A stretch of 64,000 nucleotides of DNA, taken from positions 23,900-87,899 of the forward strand of contig NZ_FTOB01000010.1 of the NCBI RefSeq assembly GCF_900156625.1. The letters run 5' to 3'. The notes under the pieces were generated by a model. The model was not told the origin of the DNA, ran no database searches, and saw nothing but the letters and a program-made list of their open reading frames with translations. Both the position numbers and the translations under genes were made by a program. Shown piece after piece: positions 25,997 to 35,189 of this stretch. Each line of letters starts with the position of its first letter. Within the stretch, counting starts at the first letter, position 1. This DNA is from Zobellia uliginosa (lineage in GTDB: Bacteria; Bacteroidota; Bacteroidia; Flavobacteriales; Flavobacteriaceae).

Positions 25997-27577
25997 CTAA
26001 GTCTGTCTTTTTGGTTTGGGGGCCAAGGCCAGTTGTACTTCTTCAATGGACATGTTTTTGGTTTCCTTTAAAAAGAAATACAAAATGACCATGCCTATGG
26101 TCACTACAATGGCATAGAACAATAATGTTAAGCTAATGCCCATGGTGGCCAATTGCCAAGGGAAAAACTTCTGTACCAAATAGCTCACAAAGCTGGTGAC
26201 CAAGGTGAAAAATGGTATGGCGATACCCCTGAGGGAAATCGGAAAAATTTCTGAAAACAAGACCCACATTACCGGGCCGATGGAAAAGTGAAAGGCCCCG
26301 ATAAAACTCAATATGCCCAATAGAATGAGCAGGGCGTTTATATTGGCCGCTTTTTGTAAGAGTAGTCCCGAATAAGCTTTGGCGTCAGTTTCCCCGAGGG
26401 TCTCGTTGAGTGCTTTCTTAAAACTGATGTCGCTATCGAAAGGCACATCTATCAGGGGATTCAATCTTTCTGCATCGGGTATGGACGACATTTCGGAAAT
26501 AGCACTTTCGGTAATGGTATAATTGGCGGTTTCAAATCCGTAATAGCAAACCCCGAGACTCAATACGATCCAGAGCATGCCCCAAATAATCATCGGTCGC
26601 CGGCCTATTCTGTCGACTAATAGTAAGCCTAAAACCGTAAAGACTACACTGGTCAGGCCAATGTAGATGGCCTGTGCAAAAGCGGCGTCGGTTCCGATAC
26701 CTAATTGTTCGAACACGGTTGGTGCGTAGAAAAGAATGGCGTTTATGCCCGTTGCCTGCTGGGCTATGGCAAGGGTCATCGCAATGACCATGGTAATCCG
26801 CATCGGTCTACTGAAAATTTCTTTCAATTGCGTGAGCATGGAGCGGTCTTGGTTGCTATTCTCGATACTAGACCGCATTTCCTGAATTTTTTGCGCAATT
26901 TCATTTTGGGGCGTAACCTTTAAGAGCATTTTTTCCGCTTCGTCTTCCCTGCCTTTGTAGAGTAACCAAGCCGGTGATCGAGGGATGAAAAACAAGAGAA
27001 CGAACCACAAGAGGGCAAAAATCACTTCGGTGGCCAACATCCAGCGCCAAGTATGTTGGTTAATCCCCAAGGCAGCTACCCAATGGGCATCGGAATCGGC
27101 TAGGCCAAGGATCAAATAATTGATGAAGTAGGCCGCCGATAAGCCTAGAACGATATTGATCTGGGTCATCGAGACCAATTTGCCACGCCATTTTGGAGGG
27201 GCTATTTCACCGATATACATTGAGGCCAATGAAATTGAACTAAAAGCGAGTCCGCCTAAGAAGCGTGCGGTTATAAGGGTCCAGTAGGTAGGGGCCAAAG
27301 AAGAGCATACCGCTGAAACCAGATAAAGTATAGCGGCGAACATCAGGGTGGTTCTTCGGCCGTATTTATTACAGGCATAGCCAACAAATACCAAGGCCAA
27401 GAGTACACCCATAGCGGGAGCTCCCACAACGGAGCCCAGTTCTAGGTCGGTAAGCGAGAATTCCTGTGTTATAAACTTTACCGTTCCCGATATTAATGCG
27501 GCGTCCAACCCGAAGACAAAGCCACCCATAGCTACAATGGTTGCGTACGTAAAAGCATTCTTTTTATAAGAACCCAT
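25997..27577 (-). CDS. MFS sugar porter (sugar:H+ symporter)
   Basis: A 526-residue membrane protein with 12 predicted helices and sugar-porter signatures: GFVFGLDAALISG in helix one, NKYGRRTTLM (the RxGRR-type loop), RFLGG in helix four, IPRSPAWL (the PESPR variant) after helix six, and DRIGRRPM. A central periplasmic or cytoplasmic insert of about 60 residues (roughly 350-410) is longer than usual. It would import a monosaccharide or small oligosaccharide, here probably 3,6-anhydro-D-galactose or galactose released in the periplasm. It lies between two GH127 genes in the operator-B unit. Confidence 0.9.
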   Translation of the reverse strand: MGSYKKNAFTYATIVAMGGFVFGLDAALISGTVKFITQEFSLTDLELGSVVGAPAMGVLLALVFVGYACNKYGRRTTLMFAAILYLVSAVCSSLAPTYWTLITARFLGGLAFSSISLASMYIGEIAPPKWRGKLVSMTQINIVLGLSAAYFINYLILGLADSDAHWVAALGINQHTWRWMLATEVIFALLWFVLLFFIPRSPAWLLYKGREDEAEKMLLKVTPQNEIAQKIQEMRSSIENSNQDRSMLTQLKEIFSRPMRITMVIAMTLAIAQQATGINAILFYAPTVFEQLGIGTDAAFAQAIYIGLTSVVFTVLGLLLVDRIGRRPMIIWGMLWIVLSLGVCYYGFETANYTITESAISEMSSIPDAERLNPLIDVPFDSDISFKKALNETLGETDAKAYSGLLLQKAANINALLILLGILSFIGAFHFSIGPVMWVLFSEIFPISLRGIAIPFFTLVTSFVSYLVQKFFPWQLATMGISLTLLFYAIVVTIGMVILYFFLKETKNMSIEEVQLALAPKPKRQT

Positions 27578-27618
27578 ATGATTGTTTAAGTTAAGTTATG
27601 GCCAATGGATACGGGGTC

Positions 27619-29697
27619 TTAATTCCAGATTACCGGCAAGAAAACCGTCATTTCGCCTTGGCCTCTATTGCTCCAAGCATAGTAAGGTATAAAATTGGTT
27701 TTAAACGATTGAAAATCGGGTGTGCTGACTTCTTGATACATCTTGCCGAGCTTATCCTTTCGGATAAGGATTTCGCCTTCAAGAGTGGTTACTCCTCCTA
27801 GAAAATCAGGTCTAAAGGTTGGGGAAAGTTTGTTTTCAGAGGAAAGGTAGACATCGGTGATATCTGTATTCTTCGGGAGGTCGGCCGACTCGATACAGTA
27901 GACTACCGGTCCCCGTTTCAAGGCTACTTGGTTGCGGACTTCTTCAATACGGGGGTGGCCTTCAATGAACTTGGTTTCCATGGGCATATCGATAGTAATT
28001 TCATCTCCGGGCTTCCATTTTCTTTCGATTTTGGAAAAGGTACCGGGTACGGCTTCGGCCACTTTTGTGCCGTTTACTTTAATATGGGTACCCTTGGCCC
28101 AACTAGGTATGCGAAGAAGAAGGTCGAAAGCATCGGCCTTGCATTCATCGATTGTAATTTTAATGGCCCCATTCCATGGGTAATCTGTTTTTTGGGTAAG
28201 CCTTATGGGGGAGCCGTCCATTAAGGTCGTATTCAATTCGTTTCCTCCGTAAAGGTTGACCGCTATACCATTTTCCGATTTGCTGTAAGCCCAGCCTGGG
28301 GATTTGGCAATGGTTCGGACTAGGTTGGGAGGACAGCAGAAGCACTTAAGATAGGGCTGTCTTTCAGGAAACTCAACGTTCATTTTGTCATAATCTAGGG
28401 CACCTTCAATTTTTCGTAGGGGATTGGAATAGTAGTAGTGTTTCCCTTCAAGACTGATGCCCGAGAGACCGCTATTGTGCAAGACAAGCTCCATAATGTC
28501 ACCGTGTTTGGCATCGCCTGTTAGCGTGAGCATTCGATAGTTGAACATGGAATTACAAATGTTCGCACAAGTTTCGTTATAGGCGGTCATATTGGGCATC
28601 ATGTACTCGTCGATAAAGCCTTCCTCGATTTTATCGAGACGGGAAGAACGGCCGTAATGCGTTTGACCCACGGCGCCTGTAACGTACATTTTTTTGTTGG
28701 TCACGTTGTCCCATAATCGCTCTAGGGCATCGATCAGTGCCTTTTCGCCGGTTTCGGCATATACATCGGCGGCTCCTGCATAGTAGTAAAGGGCCAGCAC
28801 GGCATGGCCGACGGCCTCGGTTTCTTTGCGAAGCGGAACCCGCTCTTGTACCATATCGCCAATAGGATATCCTTTTGTGGTTTCGTCATCTTCAATTTTA
28901 TAGGTGCCGCGCATATTTATAAATTGCTCGGCCAGTTCTAGGTAGCGCTTGTCTTTAGTGGTTCGGTACAATTCTACAAGGCCCATTATCTGGGTCTGAT
29001 TGAAGCCAAAACGCTTTAAGTGTTCGGGTTTGGGCGAAAAAAGTTTGTATAGGTAGTCGGCATGTTTTACCGCAATGTCAAGAAAGTTGGTCTTTCCGGT
29101 CAGCCTATAATGGATACATGCACTGGTAAGGAGGTGACCGCTATTGTACAGCTCGTGGTACCTTCTATTGGTAAAGGGCTCTATGTCATCTCGAATAATG
29201 GCCGGTGTTGAGAGGTAGCCATCGTCTTGTTGGGCTTGGGCGATTACATCTATAATTTCATCCATTTCCTCAACAATTTTTTCGTCCTTGTTTACACCAT
29301 AGATATACATTTTGGCTTCCATCCATTTATAGAAGTCCCCATCGTGCCACCAGAATCCTTTGTGTTCGCCCTCTTTGAGTCCGGCCGCAATTTTAAAGTT
29401 GTTGTAGCCGTGGCCGACATCCCCTTTTAGGATTTCGCCCATATGGGGTATCATCGTTTCTTCGGCAACTTTCCACTTTTCGGCCCAGAAGCCTTCGGTC
29501 CACCTACAATCACCGATGTCAATACTCTTTAGCTTGACATGTGGACTGTTCGTATTGTTGATGATGCCACTACCGGAATCAAGGTGTGATGCGTAATCGT
29601 TGGTAGTCGCTGATTCGGTTGGGGACTGTTCAACTGGGCTTTGTTTACAAGAAAGTACGCTTAGTGCAATACAGATGGATAAGCTTATGTTTTTCAT
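27619..29697 (-). CDS. GH127 family glycoside hydrolase 3 (lipoprotein)
   Basis: A 692-residue GH127 enzyme with a lipoprotein signal (ALSVLSC, lipidated Cys17) and a low-complexity Ser/Thr/Glu linker, then the same domain as GH127-2 (IGDCRWTEGFW; YNETCANIC with the acid at about residue 375; CFCCPPN). Close identity to GH127-2 shows recent duplication. It would act at the outer membrane/periplasm, removing terminal 3,6-anhydro-D-galactose from carrageenan oligosaccharides. It leads the unit GH127-3 / MFS / GH127-2 under operator B, which lies 177 bp upstream. Confidence 0.88.
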   Translation of the reverse strand: MKNISLSICIALSVLSCKQSPVEQSPTESATTNDYASHLDSGSGIINNTNSPHVKLKSIDIGDCRWTEGFWAEKWKVAEETMIPHMGEILKGDVGHGYNNFKIAAGLKEGEHKGFWWHDGDFYKWMEAKMYIYGVNKDEKIVEEMDEIIDVIAQAQQDDGYLSTPAIIRDDIEPFTNRRYHELYNSGHLLTSACIHYRLTGKTNFLDIAVKHADYLYKLFSPKPEHLKRFGFNQTQIMGLVELYRTTKDKRYLELAEQFINMRGTYKIEDDETTKGYPIGDMVQERVPLRKETEAVGHAVLALYYYAGAADVYAETGEKALIDALERLWDNVTNKKMYVTGAVGQTHYGRSSRLDKIEEGFIDEYMMPNMTAYNETCANICNSMFNYRMLTLTGDAKHGDIMELVLHNSGLSGISLEGKHYYYSNPLRKIEGALDYDKMNVEFPERQPYLKCFCCPPNLVRTIAKSPGWAYSKSENGIAVNLYGGNELNTTLMDGSPIRLTQKTDYPWNGAIKITIDECKADAFDLLLRIPSWAKGTHIKVNGTKVAEAVPGTFSKIERKWKPGDEITIDMPMETKFIEGHPRIEEVRNQVALKRGPVVYCIESADLPKNTDITDVYLSSENKLSPTFRPDFLGGVTTLEGEILIRKDKLGKMYQEVSTPDFQSFKTNFIPYYAWSNRGQGEMTVFLPVIWN

Positions 29698-29835
29698 AGT
29701 GGTAAATCTTTAAGGTATAGCTATGGTGTAACTCATAAATGTTTCCTTTTGCGTTTTTAGGATGCAATACAAGCTTGATGCAACCCTGAAAAGGCAAGGG
29801 GAAAATAATCGTGCATACTCAAATGGCACAGCATA

Positions 29836-29843
29836 CAAATAAA
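29836..29843 (-). promoter_or_regulatory. -7 promoter box of the GH127-3/MFS/GH127-2 unit
   Basis: TTTATTTG on the minus strand, identical to the box of unit A and again exactly 30 bp from the operator. Confidence 0.55.
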
Positions 29844-29873
29844 GGCCAATTAAGAAGGATCTAATTGACAAAT

Positions 29874-29900
29874 ATTATCTTGTTGTGGCACTATTTTACC
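29874..29900 (-). promoter_or_regulatory. Operator B: 27-bp site of the anhydrogalactose regulon
   Basis: Same motif as operator A: plus-strand core GGCACTATTTTA, preceded by ATTATCTTG. On the minus strand GGTAAAATA and AGATAAT form approximate direct repeats about two helix turns apart, as AraC-type sites often do. Confidence 0.82.
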
Positions 29901-30004
29901 CTTATATGTTAAAGAGGTGAGTCGTAAAAGGTACTTGAGTACGAGTTCAAGGGTGTTTTATCTTGTGATTTTAGCGGGTAATGACATACCTTCAATGGTG
30001 TTTT

Positions 30005-32089
30005 TTATTCATCCATATGGAGGCTGACCTGAAAATGGCCAGTCTTTAGGGAGCCGTCTTTCATTTTAATTCTATACCCATAGCCCGGAATTGTAATGCC
30101 GCCTTCTATTTTTTGGGCAACGGGCCCTAGATTGGCGATTACTTCGGTGCCACTTGAAAAGCGGCTTCTTTGTACCTTATAGTCGGCACTTAAGTATTCA
30201 TGGCTCTGTAGCTCTGAGAAGAAAGTTTCTTTGTGTACGGGTGCTACTAGGTCCCTGGCCATTTCTATCATGGGGCGCATGCCTTCAAATTCATAAGGGG
30301 AAAAGAAAATGGTCGTACCCCTTCCGAACAACATACTTCGCAAGGCCTTGATCCTAAAATCGCCATTGGCGGTAACCTCATTGTCGGGGTCTTGAATTTT
30401 TCCAAAATTGGCTATTGCTTCATGGTACACCAAATTGAACAGCGGGGCAGGGTGTGAGATGACCGAAAGTGGGCGGTCTTCCAAATAAGTCATTCCTTCG
30501 AACATATCAAAGTATGGGATCCATTGCTCTTGTCCGTGTTCGGTTCCGTTGACAAGGTTAAAACTATCAATGTATTTGGCCAGTTCAATACGACCTTCTT
30601 TTCCGTTTTCACGATATGCGGCAAAAGTAATATCGGTTATATCTGCCTCTAGGCCCAAGTATGAAATTTCCTTTTCAATGTTTTTCTGGGCCAACCCTTT
30701 TTGGAACTTGGGGTCAACACGTGCCCAACGGCTACCGGTATTCATCAATTTTCCTTCGGCATCGCGTTGCATAAGGTCGGTCGTAAAATTCGGGTCGTTT
30801 TCCAACATGGGCGAATAGGCGTGGTAAGACGAGTACAAATACCCGTAAGATTTAGCCAAATCTACCGCGGCCTTCAGTTTTTCAGGACCTCCCAAGGCTT
30901 CGCTAATAGGGTAGTTGTGAGGAACGAAATTCGAAAAAGTGCCCCACGCATGAACAAAGGCCTTGTCTACCTTTAAATCATCGTGAATGGTCTTTATGAT
31001 GTTTTTTAATTCGTCGAAAGTAAAGGCCATACCGGGCATGTTCACGTAGTGCGGATATCCGCCGTAAATACCGAAATAAATAGCCCCGGGAAGTTTGTTG
31101 ACGTTCGGGTTTCGCTTTAATTTTTCTTGGAGCGAAACAAAGTGGCCACGTGCCTTGGCCTCTTTTTGGTAAACTTTGGCCATGTCAACGTAATCGCCAC
31201 CGGGAATAAAATGGTAGCTCATTCTCATTTTTCCCTTTTCTTGATCCAATTTCCAAATGGGATCAAGAAATACAATACGCTGGTAAGGAGACATTACTCC
31301 CTTGGCATTGAAAAGGTATTGTCCGTTATTGTTGATGTTGTATTGCATGTGTGGACGGGCCGAAACATCTACAATGCCTATAACCGCCGATTTTTCATTG
31401 TAGGTACCCCACCAAGGCATGGTAAGTCCCGTACCGTTGTTGAACAGTTCTAAAGAACCTTGCGATTTGTTGTTGTAGGTGGCATCGTCCCACTTGCAGA
31501 AACGTCCCCCGTTCATGGGGAAGATGTATGAAGGACAGATAACGCCCTGCTTTTGGGGAATTACCGCCGCCCCTTTGTCTTCATCGGTTTTTAAACTAAA
31601 GGCCCTGGCGGGATAACGCAGGTCGAAGAGGGTAAAATTGCCTGAACGGTGTTCCATCACTTCAACGTCTAATTGGGTGTTGTTGGGGTCTAGCCTTAAC
31701 TCTGTCGCGATAGAGACGCCTTTTGCAACGGAGCCGTCTGCAAAAACCGGGTCGATAAATTTTAGGGATACCGTATTTTTTCCGGTTTTGGAAACTTCGA
31801 TTTTTTTGCTCTTTGAAATATTGACGGTCTGCTTTTTTCCTTTGGGATCGCTCAGGGTCAGTAGGCCTGCGGCATGGTCCCACGGATCCGATTTCCAGAG
31901 GTGGCCAGAGATTTTTTCCGTAACCGAAAAGCAGCCCGTTTTAGAATCGACGCTGATATTCAATTTTTCGTTCTCCAAAACAATAGGGTCTGGGCTAACG
32001 GAGTCAAAGGCAAGACCTTTGAATGCGGTCAAACAGGTGATAACCAAGAGTACAAGGGTGTTTTTTGCTAATGTGCTATTGTTTTTCAT
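30005..32089 (-). CDS. Putative GH129/GH101-like glycoside hydrolase
   Basis: A 694-residue exported protein (signal peptide with LVLLVITCLTAFKGLA). The N-terminal third is a beta-sandwich (ENEKLNISVDSKTGCFSV, about 35-280), followed by a TIM-barrel part (about 300-600) containing KAFVHAWG, YSSYHAYSP and EADITDITFA, then a C-terminal sandwich. This architecture fits the GH101/GH129/DUF5696 superfamily of retaining alpha-glycosidases, and in Zobellia a GH129 enzyme at this position removes 3,6-anhydro-D-galactose. The likely catalytic Asp is in LGLEADITDI. It is the last gene of the operator-C unit, 61 bp after dauD. Family assignment rests on gene order and gross pattern. Confidence 0.68.
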   Translation of the reverse strand: MKNNSTLAKNTLVLLVITCLTAFKGLAFDSVSPDPIVLENEKLNISVDSKTGCFSVTEKISGHLWKSDPWDHAAGLLTLSDPKGKKQTVNISKSKKIEVSKTGKNTVSLKFIDPVFADGSVAKGVSIATELRLDPNNTQLDVEVMEHRSGNFTLFDLRYPARAFSLKTDEDKGAAVIPQKQGVICPSYIFPMNGGRFCKWDDATYNNKSQGSLELFNNGTGLTMPWWGTYNEKSAVIGIVDVSARPHMQYNINNNGQYLFNAKGVMSPYQRIVFLDPIWKLDQEKGKMRMSYHFIPGGDYVDMAKVYQKEAKARGHFVSLQEKLKRNPNVNKLPGAIYFGIYGGYPHYVNMPGMAFTFDELKNIIKTIHDDLKVDKAFVHAWGTFSNFVPHNYPISEALGGPEKLKAAVDLAKSYGYLYSSYHAYSPMLENDPNFTTDLMQRDAEGKLMNTGSRWARVDPKFQKGLAQKNIEKEISYLGLEADITDITFAAYRENGKEGRIELAKYIDSFNLVNGTEHGQEQWIPYFDMFEGMTYLEDRPLSVISHPAPLFNLVYHEAIANFGKIQDPDNEVTANGDFRIKALRSMLFGRGTTIFFSPYEFEGMRPMIEMARDLVAPVHKETFFSELQSHEYLSADYKVQRSRFSSGTEVIANLGPVAQKIEGGITIPGYGYRIKMKDGSLKTGHFQVSLHMDE

Positions 32090-32150
32090 CGTTGCGAATG
32101 ATATGGATTGAACTTTATAATTGAGGGTCGATAGGGTTTTGGGGAAAGGC

Positions 32151-32798
32151 TTATTCTTTTATAAAATCACTTATTTCGTTTTTCATTTTTAAAAAGTGCT
32201 TTTCAAGGTCGGCGTAATTACCGTCATGGATCATTTTTTTGTCAAAAAGGGAACTGGCCAGACCGGCGCCAACAGCTCCTGCTTCAAAAAATGATTTTAT
32301 ATTTTCTACTGATACGCCTCCCGTAGGCAAAAGTTTTATTTCGTTCAGTGGGGCCAATACGTCTTTGATGTATTGAATGCCCAATTGGGTAGCTGGAAAT
32401 ACTTTGACCGCCGAAGCTCCCAAAGACCACGCCCTATAAATTTCGGTAGGGGTATATGCCCCTGGGAAAATGGGGATATCATGGGCTACACAATGTTTGA
32501 TGACCTCTTCGTCGATAATAGGGGTTACGATAAATTGAGCCCCCGCCTCTAGGGCTACGGTCAAATCTTTCATGTTGCAAACCGTACCGGCACCTACGTT
32601 TAACTCTGGGTATTCTTTAGCCAAAGTGGCTATGGTTTGTGAGACCTCGGGTGAGTTCATGGTTATCTCAATGGTATAGTAGCCGCTACTCACATATGGA
32701 GGGATGATCTTAAGCACCTCTTCGGTAGTTAGGCCCCGTAAAATGCCGACGATGGGATTTTGATTGTATTTTTTCCAAGAAAATGAATTATTCTGCAT
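32151..32798 (-). CDS. dauD: 2-keto-3-deoxy-6-phosphogalactonate (KDPGal/KDPG) aldolase
   Basis: A 215-residue class I aldolase of the Eda/DgoA family. Motifs: GILRGL at the N-terminus (Arg), IEITMNSP with the general acid/base Glu44, GAGTV (phosphate site), and the Schiff-base lysine in AVKVFPA (Lys132). It cleaves the 6-phospho-2-keto-3-deoxy sugar acid to pyruvate and glyceraldehyde 3-phosphate, the final step here of 3,6-anhydro-D-galactose use. It overlaps the kinase gene by 11 bp. The dau name follows the Zobellia literature as I recall it; the biochemical call itself is firm. Confidence 0.9.
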   Translation of the reverse strand: MQNNSFSWKKYNQNPIVGILRGLTTEEVLKIIPPYVSSGYYTIEITMNSPEVSQTIATLAKEYPELNVGAGTVCNMKDLTVALEAGAQFIVTPIIDEEVIKHCVAHDIPIFPGAYTPTEIYRAWSLGASAVKVFPATQLGIQYIKDVLAPLNEIKLLPTGGVSVENIKSFFEAGAVGAGLASSLFDKKMIHDGNYADLEKHFLKMKNEISDFIKE

Positions 32799-33741
32799 AG
32801 GTCTCTAGTATTTTTTTTTGTCCTTTAAGTAGTGCTTTTTCCAGTATCCGTTCTTCAAAACAAATGATTTCGTCCTTTGGTAAGAACGAGGCAAGGGCTA
32901 GTTTATATAGGGTATTGTATATTCCGCTTGCAGCTAGAAAAACGGTTTCCTTCCTGCGTTGCAAATTTGTTATCTCGGCACCGATCAAAAGTCCCGATAG
33001 GTAAAAGTAATTATCATGGCCCGATATATGGTTGAGTAAGGTGTTGGCCCTGATGGAGAATAGCGATGGCATGCATTGGTTGGTAAGGCCTTTCTCTACG
33101 CCTTCCAAAAAAATGTTTTGAAAGGAAGTCTCCCATTGGGCCGGTTCAAGCGAGGCCGATAAAATGCTATGCCGACTTATGATTTCAAATAGTTCACCGG
33201 TCATAAAAGTAGTGAAGTCTTTAAAGATTCCCTTTTCAAAACGGATATGCTTGCTGTGGGTACCCGGTAATAATAAGGTTCCCGATTTGTGATGGGCGAG
33301 TTCTTCGGCCAGGCCAACCGCTTGTATTTCTTCGCCCCGCATTACGTCAGATTTGGAGGAAACACCCGAAACAAGTAGTACATTGGGCATGGAATCAAAA
33401 GGGATGAACTCACTTGACAAGTCCATTCCATCAAAGGAAAAGGGCATGGGCGCATAGCTCAACTCTTTCATTCCGATGGATGAGGAAAGCATACCCGAAG
33501 CAACAATGATCCTGTCGTTGTCTTCGGCTATGTTCAATGCTTTTAATTGTTCTTTAAGATAGGCTGCAAAAAATTGGTCCTGTTTCATTTCGGATTGGGA
33601 CTTGAATTGTTGAAAACGCTTCTTTGTGCCCATATCGGTTGTATGTTCGCACAGAACATCCAAGGTGTCGGTATCTACCCAACGCAATCTGAAATTAGAG
33701 GTACCCCAATCACAGCTAATAAAATTTTTTGGTAATTTCAT
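32788..33741 (-). CDS. dauC: 2-keto-3-deoxygalactonate kinase
   Basis: A 317-residue kinase of the DgoK family (2-dehydro-3-deoxygalactonokinase, ASKHA fold): CDWGTSNFRLRWVD at the N-terminus (phosphate 1 site), VASGMLSSSIG, LLPGTHSKHI, and TFMTGELFE. It phosphorylates the keto-deoxy acid at O6 in the cytoplasm. It lies between the aldolase (11-bp overlap) and the aldehyde dehydrogenase (4-bp overlap), a tightly coupled arrangement. Family length is about 290-320 residues, so it is full length. Name dauC by locus analogy. Confidence 0.9.
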   Translation of the reverse strand: MKLPKNFISCDWGTSNFRLRWVDTDTLDVLCEHTTDMGTKKRFQQFKSQSEMKQDQFFAAYLKEQLKALNIAEDNDRIIVASGMLSSSIGMKELSYAPMPFSFDGMDLSSEFIPFDSMPNVLLVSGVSSKSDVMRGEEIQAVGLAEELAHHKSGTLLLPGTHSKHIRFEKGIFKDFTTFMTGELFEIISRHSILSASLEPAQWETSFQNIFLEGVEKGLTNQCMPSLFSIRANTLLNHISGHDNYFYLSGLLIGAEITNLQRRKETVFLAASGIYNTLYKLALASFLPKDEIICFEERILEKALLKGQKKILETYAE

Positions 33742-35189
33742 TGGCGTAGTAAGGCTTTGGTTACTCTTTTTTTCGCAAGATAGTCATCTAGGGCATAAGT
33801 AGAGCAGTCGACACCGATACCGCTATTCTTCACCCCACCATGGGGTAGGTATATGTCGTATTTTACGCCGTTCAGTTGTACTTCCCCGAATTCTAGGCGG
33901 TTCGCAAAGAAATCAAGGGTTTCGTTATTCTTTGAAAAGACATAAGAAGCTAGTCCCGCATCGGTATTATTGGCCAAAACAATAACTTCTTCTTTTGTTT
34001 TAAATGGAACAATGAGGGCTACAGGGCCGAAAATTTCATGCTGAAGTACTTCGACTTCGTTGTGGTCGAAAGTAATTACGGTAGGTTCAAAATAATAACC
34101 CGTGCCGTCTATAGCCTTTCCTCCATAGCGTAATTTACCTCCTTGTTCAATGGCTTTATTTACGATATGCTCTACTTTTTTTACCGAAGCTTTATTTGCT
34201 AAAGGTCCCATGTCGGGCTGGTTTTCGCGGCCAAAGCCTACTTTGGTACCACTAAATTTTTCTACCAGGCCCGCGGTAAAGTCCTCTAAAAGCGATTCGT
34301 GAACAAAAAAGCGGTTAGGTGCCACGCATATTTGACCGCTATTCCCTGTTTTTAGGGCTGCCCCGATATTTATGGCGAGTTCTAGGTCGGCATCGTGACA
34401 AACGATGAAGGGGGCGTTTCCGCCACATTCCATACTGTATCTTTTGATCGAGGTTTTTGCACTTTGCGCAATAAGTTTTTGTGCGGTCTCGGTAGAACCT
34501 ATCATTGTGATGAGTCGGGGTATGGTACTTTCGCATAGCGGAATACCTACCTCATTGACATCGCCACAAAGCACGGTTATTACCCCTGGCGGGAAATTGA
34601 TTTCTTCGCAAAGCTCTCCGATAAGATATGCCGATAGGGGAGAGAATTCAGAGGGTTTTAGAATAATGCTCGAACCGGAAGCCAAGGCCGGGCCTAGTTT
34701 AAACCCAAGGTTGAGCAAGGGGAAGTTGTAGGCTAAAAATGCGACGGCAACCCCTAGGGGCTGTGATATAAAATGGTGTTCGTGCGTGCCCTCTTTGTCC
34801 TCAAGGGGAATGTCGGAACGTTTCTTGATTTCTTCCGAATAGTATTTTAGTGAATTGGTAATACTGGTGAGGTCTTCTTCGGTGCCTTCCCAGGTCTTGC
34901 CCATTTCATACATGATACTTTCCCGTAAACGGTCTTGGTTCTCTAGAATTTTATTCCTGAGCTTATCGATCCAATCCAAACGTTCGTTCAGGGGTAGGGC
35001 CGACCAGGTATTGAATCCTCTTTGTGCACTGTCAAGGGCCCTTTCGGTATCTTGGCGACTGGCCCAGGCAATTGTAGCGGTGGGTTTTTCGTCGGCGGGA
35101 CAAATTACCTCAAAAATTTTGTTGTCGGAGGCTTCTACAAGCTTTCCATCTATATATAGTTTTTTATGACCGAATTTTAGTTGCTCCAT
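33738..35189 (-). CDS. dauA: NAD(P)-dependent aldehyde dehydrogenase (3,6-anhydro-D-galactose dehydrogenase)
   Basis: A 483-residue aldehyde dehydrogenase superfamily enzyme with the catalytic Cys288 in GNSGQICVAPNR, the general base Glu254 in MECGGNAP, Asn155 (oxyanion, AYNFP), and the cofactor loop GSTETAQK. In this locus it should oxidise the aldehyde form of 3,6-anhydro-D-galactose to 3,6-anhydro-D-galactonate, the first intracellular step. It overlaps the kinase gene by 4 bp and the cycloisomerase gene by 26 bp. The sequence alone is compatible with other sugar aldehydes (for example succinate-semialdehyde-type); the pathway role comes from its neighbours. Confidence 0.87.
   Translation of the reverse strand: MEQLKFGHKKLYIDGKLVEASDNKIFEVICPADEKPTATIAWASRQDTERALDSAQRGFNTWSALPLNERLDWIDKLRNKILENQDRLRESIMYEMGKTWEGTEEDLTSITNSLKYYSEEIKKRSDIPLEDKEGTHEHHFISQPLGVAVAFLAYNFPLLNLGFKLGPALASGSSIILKPSEFSPLSAYLIGELCEEINFPPGVITVLCGDVNEVGIPLCESTIPRLITMIGSTETAQKLIAQSAKTSIKRYSMECGGNAPFIVCHDADLELAINIGAALKTGNSGQICVAPNRFFVHESLLEDFTAGLVEKFSGTKVGFGRENQPDMGPLANKASVKKVEHIVNKAIEQGGKLRYGGKAIDGTGYYFEPTVITFDHNEVEVLQHEIFGPVALIVPFKTKEEVIVLANNTDAGLASYVFSKNNETLDFFANRLEFGEVQLNGVKYDIYLPHGGVKNSGIGVDCSTYALDDYLAKKRVTKALLRQ

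Larger units (their letters stand above)
29698..30004. other. Intergenic region between GH127-3 and the GH129/GH101-like gene
   Basis: A 307-bp gap. It holds operator B and its -7 box; the remainder (about 29901-30004) has no visible gene, terminator or repeat. As I recall the Zobellia galactanivorans locus, an additional sulfatase may lie at this point; none is present here. Confidence 0.5.

Noticed and set aside
31638..32111. 157-codon plus-strand frame over the GH129-like gene
   Set aside because: Fully antisense to a well-supported gene and without recognisable domain; a shadow frame.
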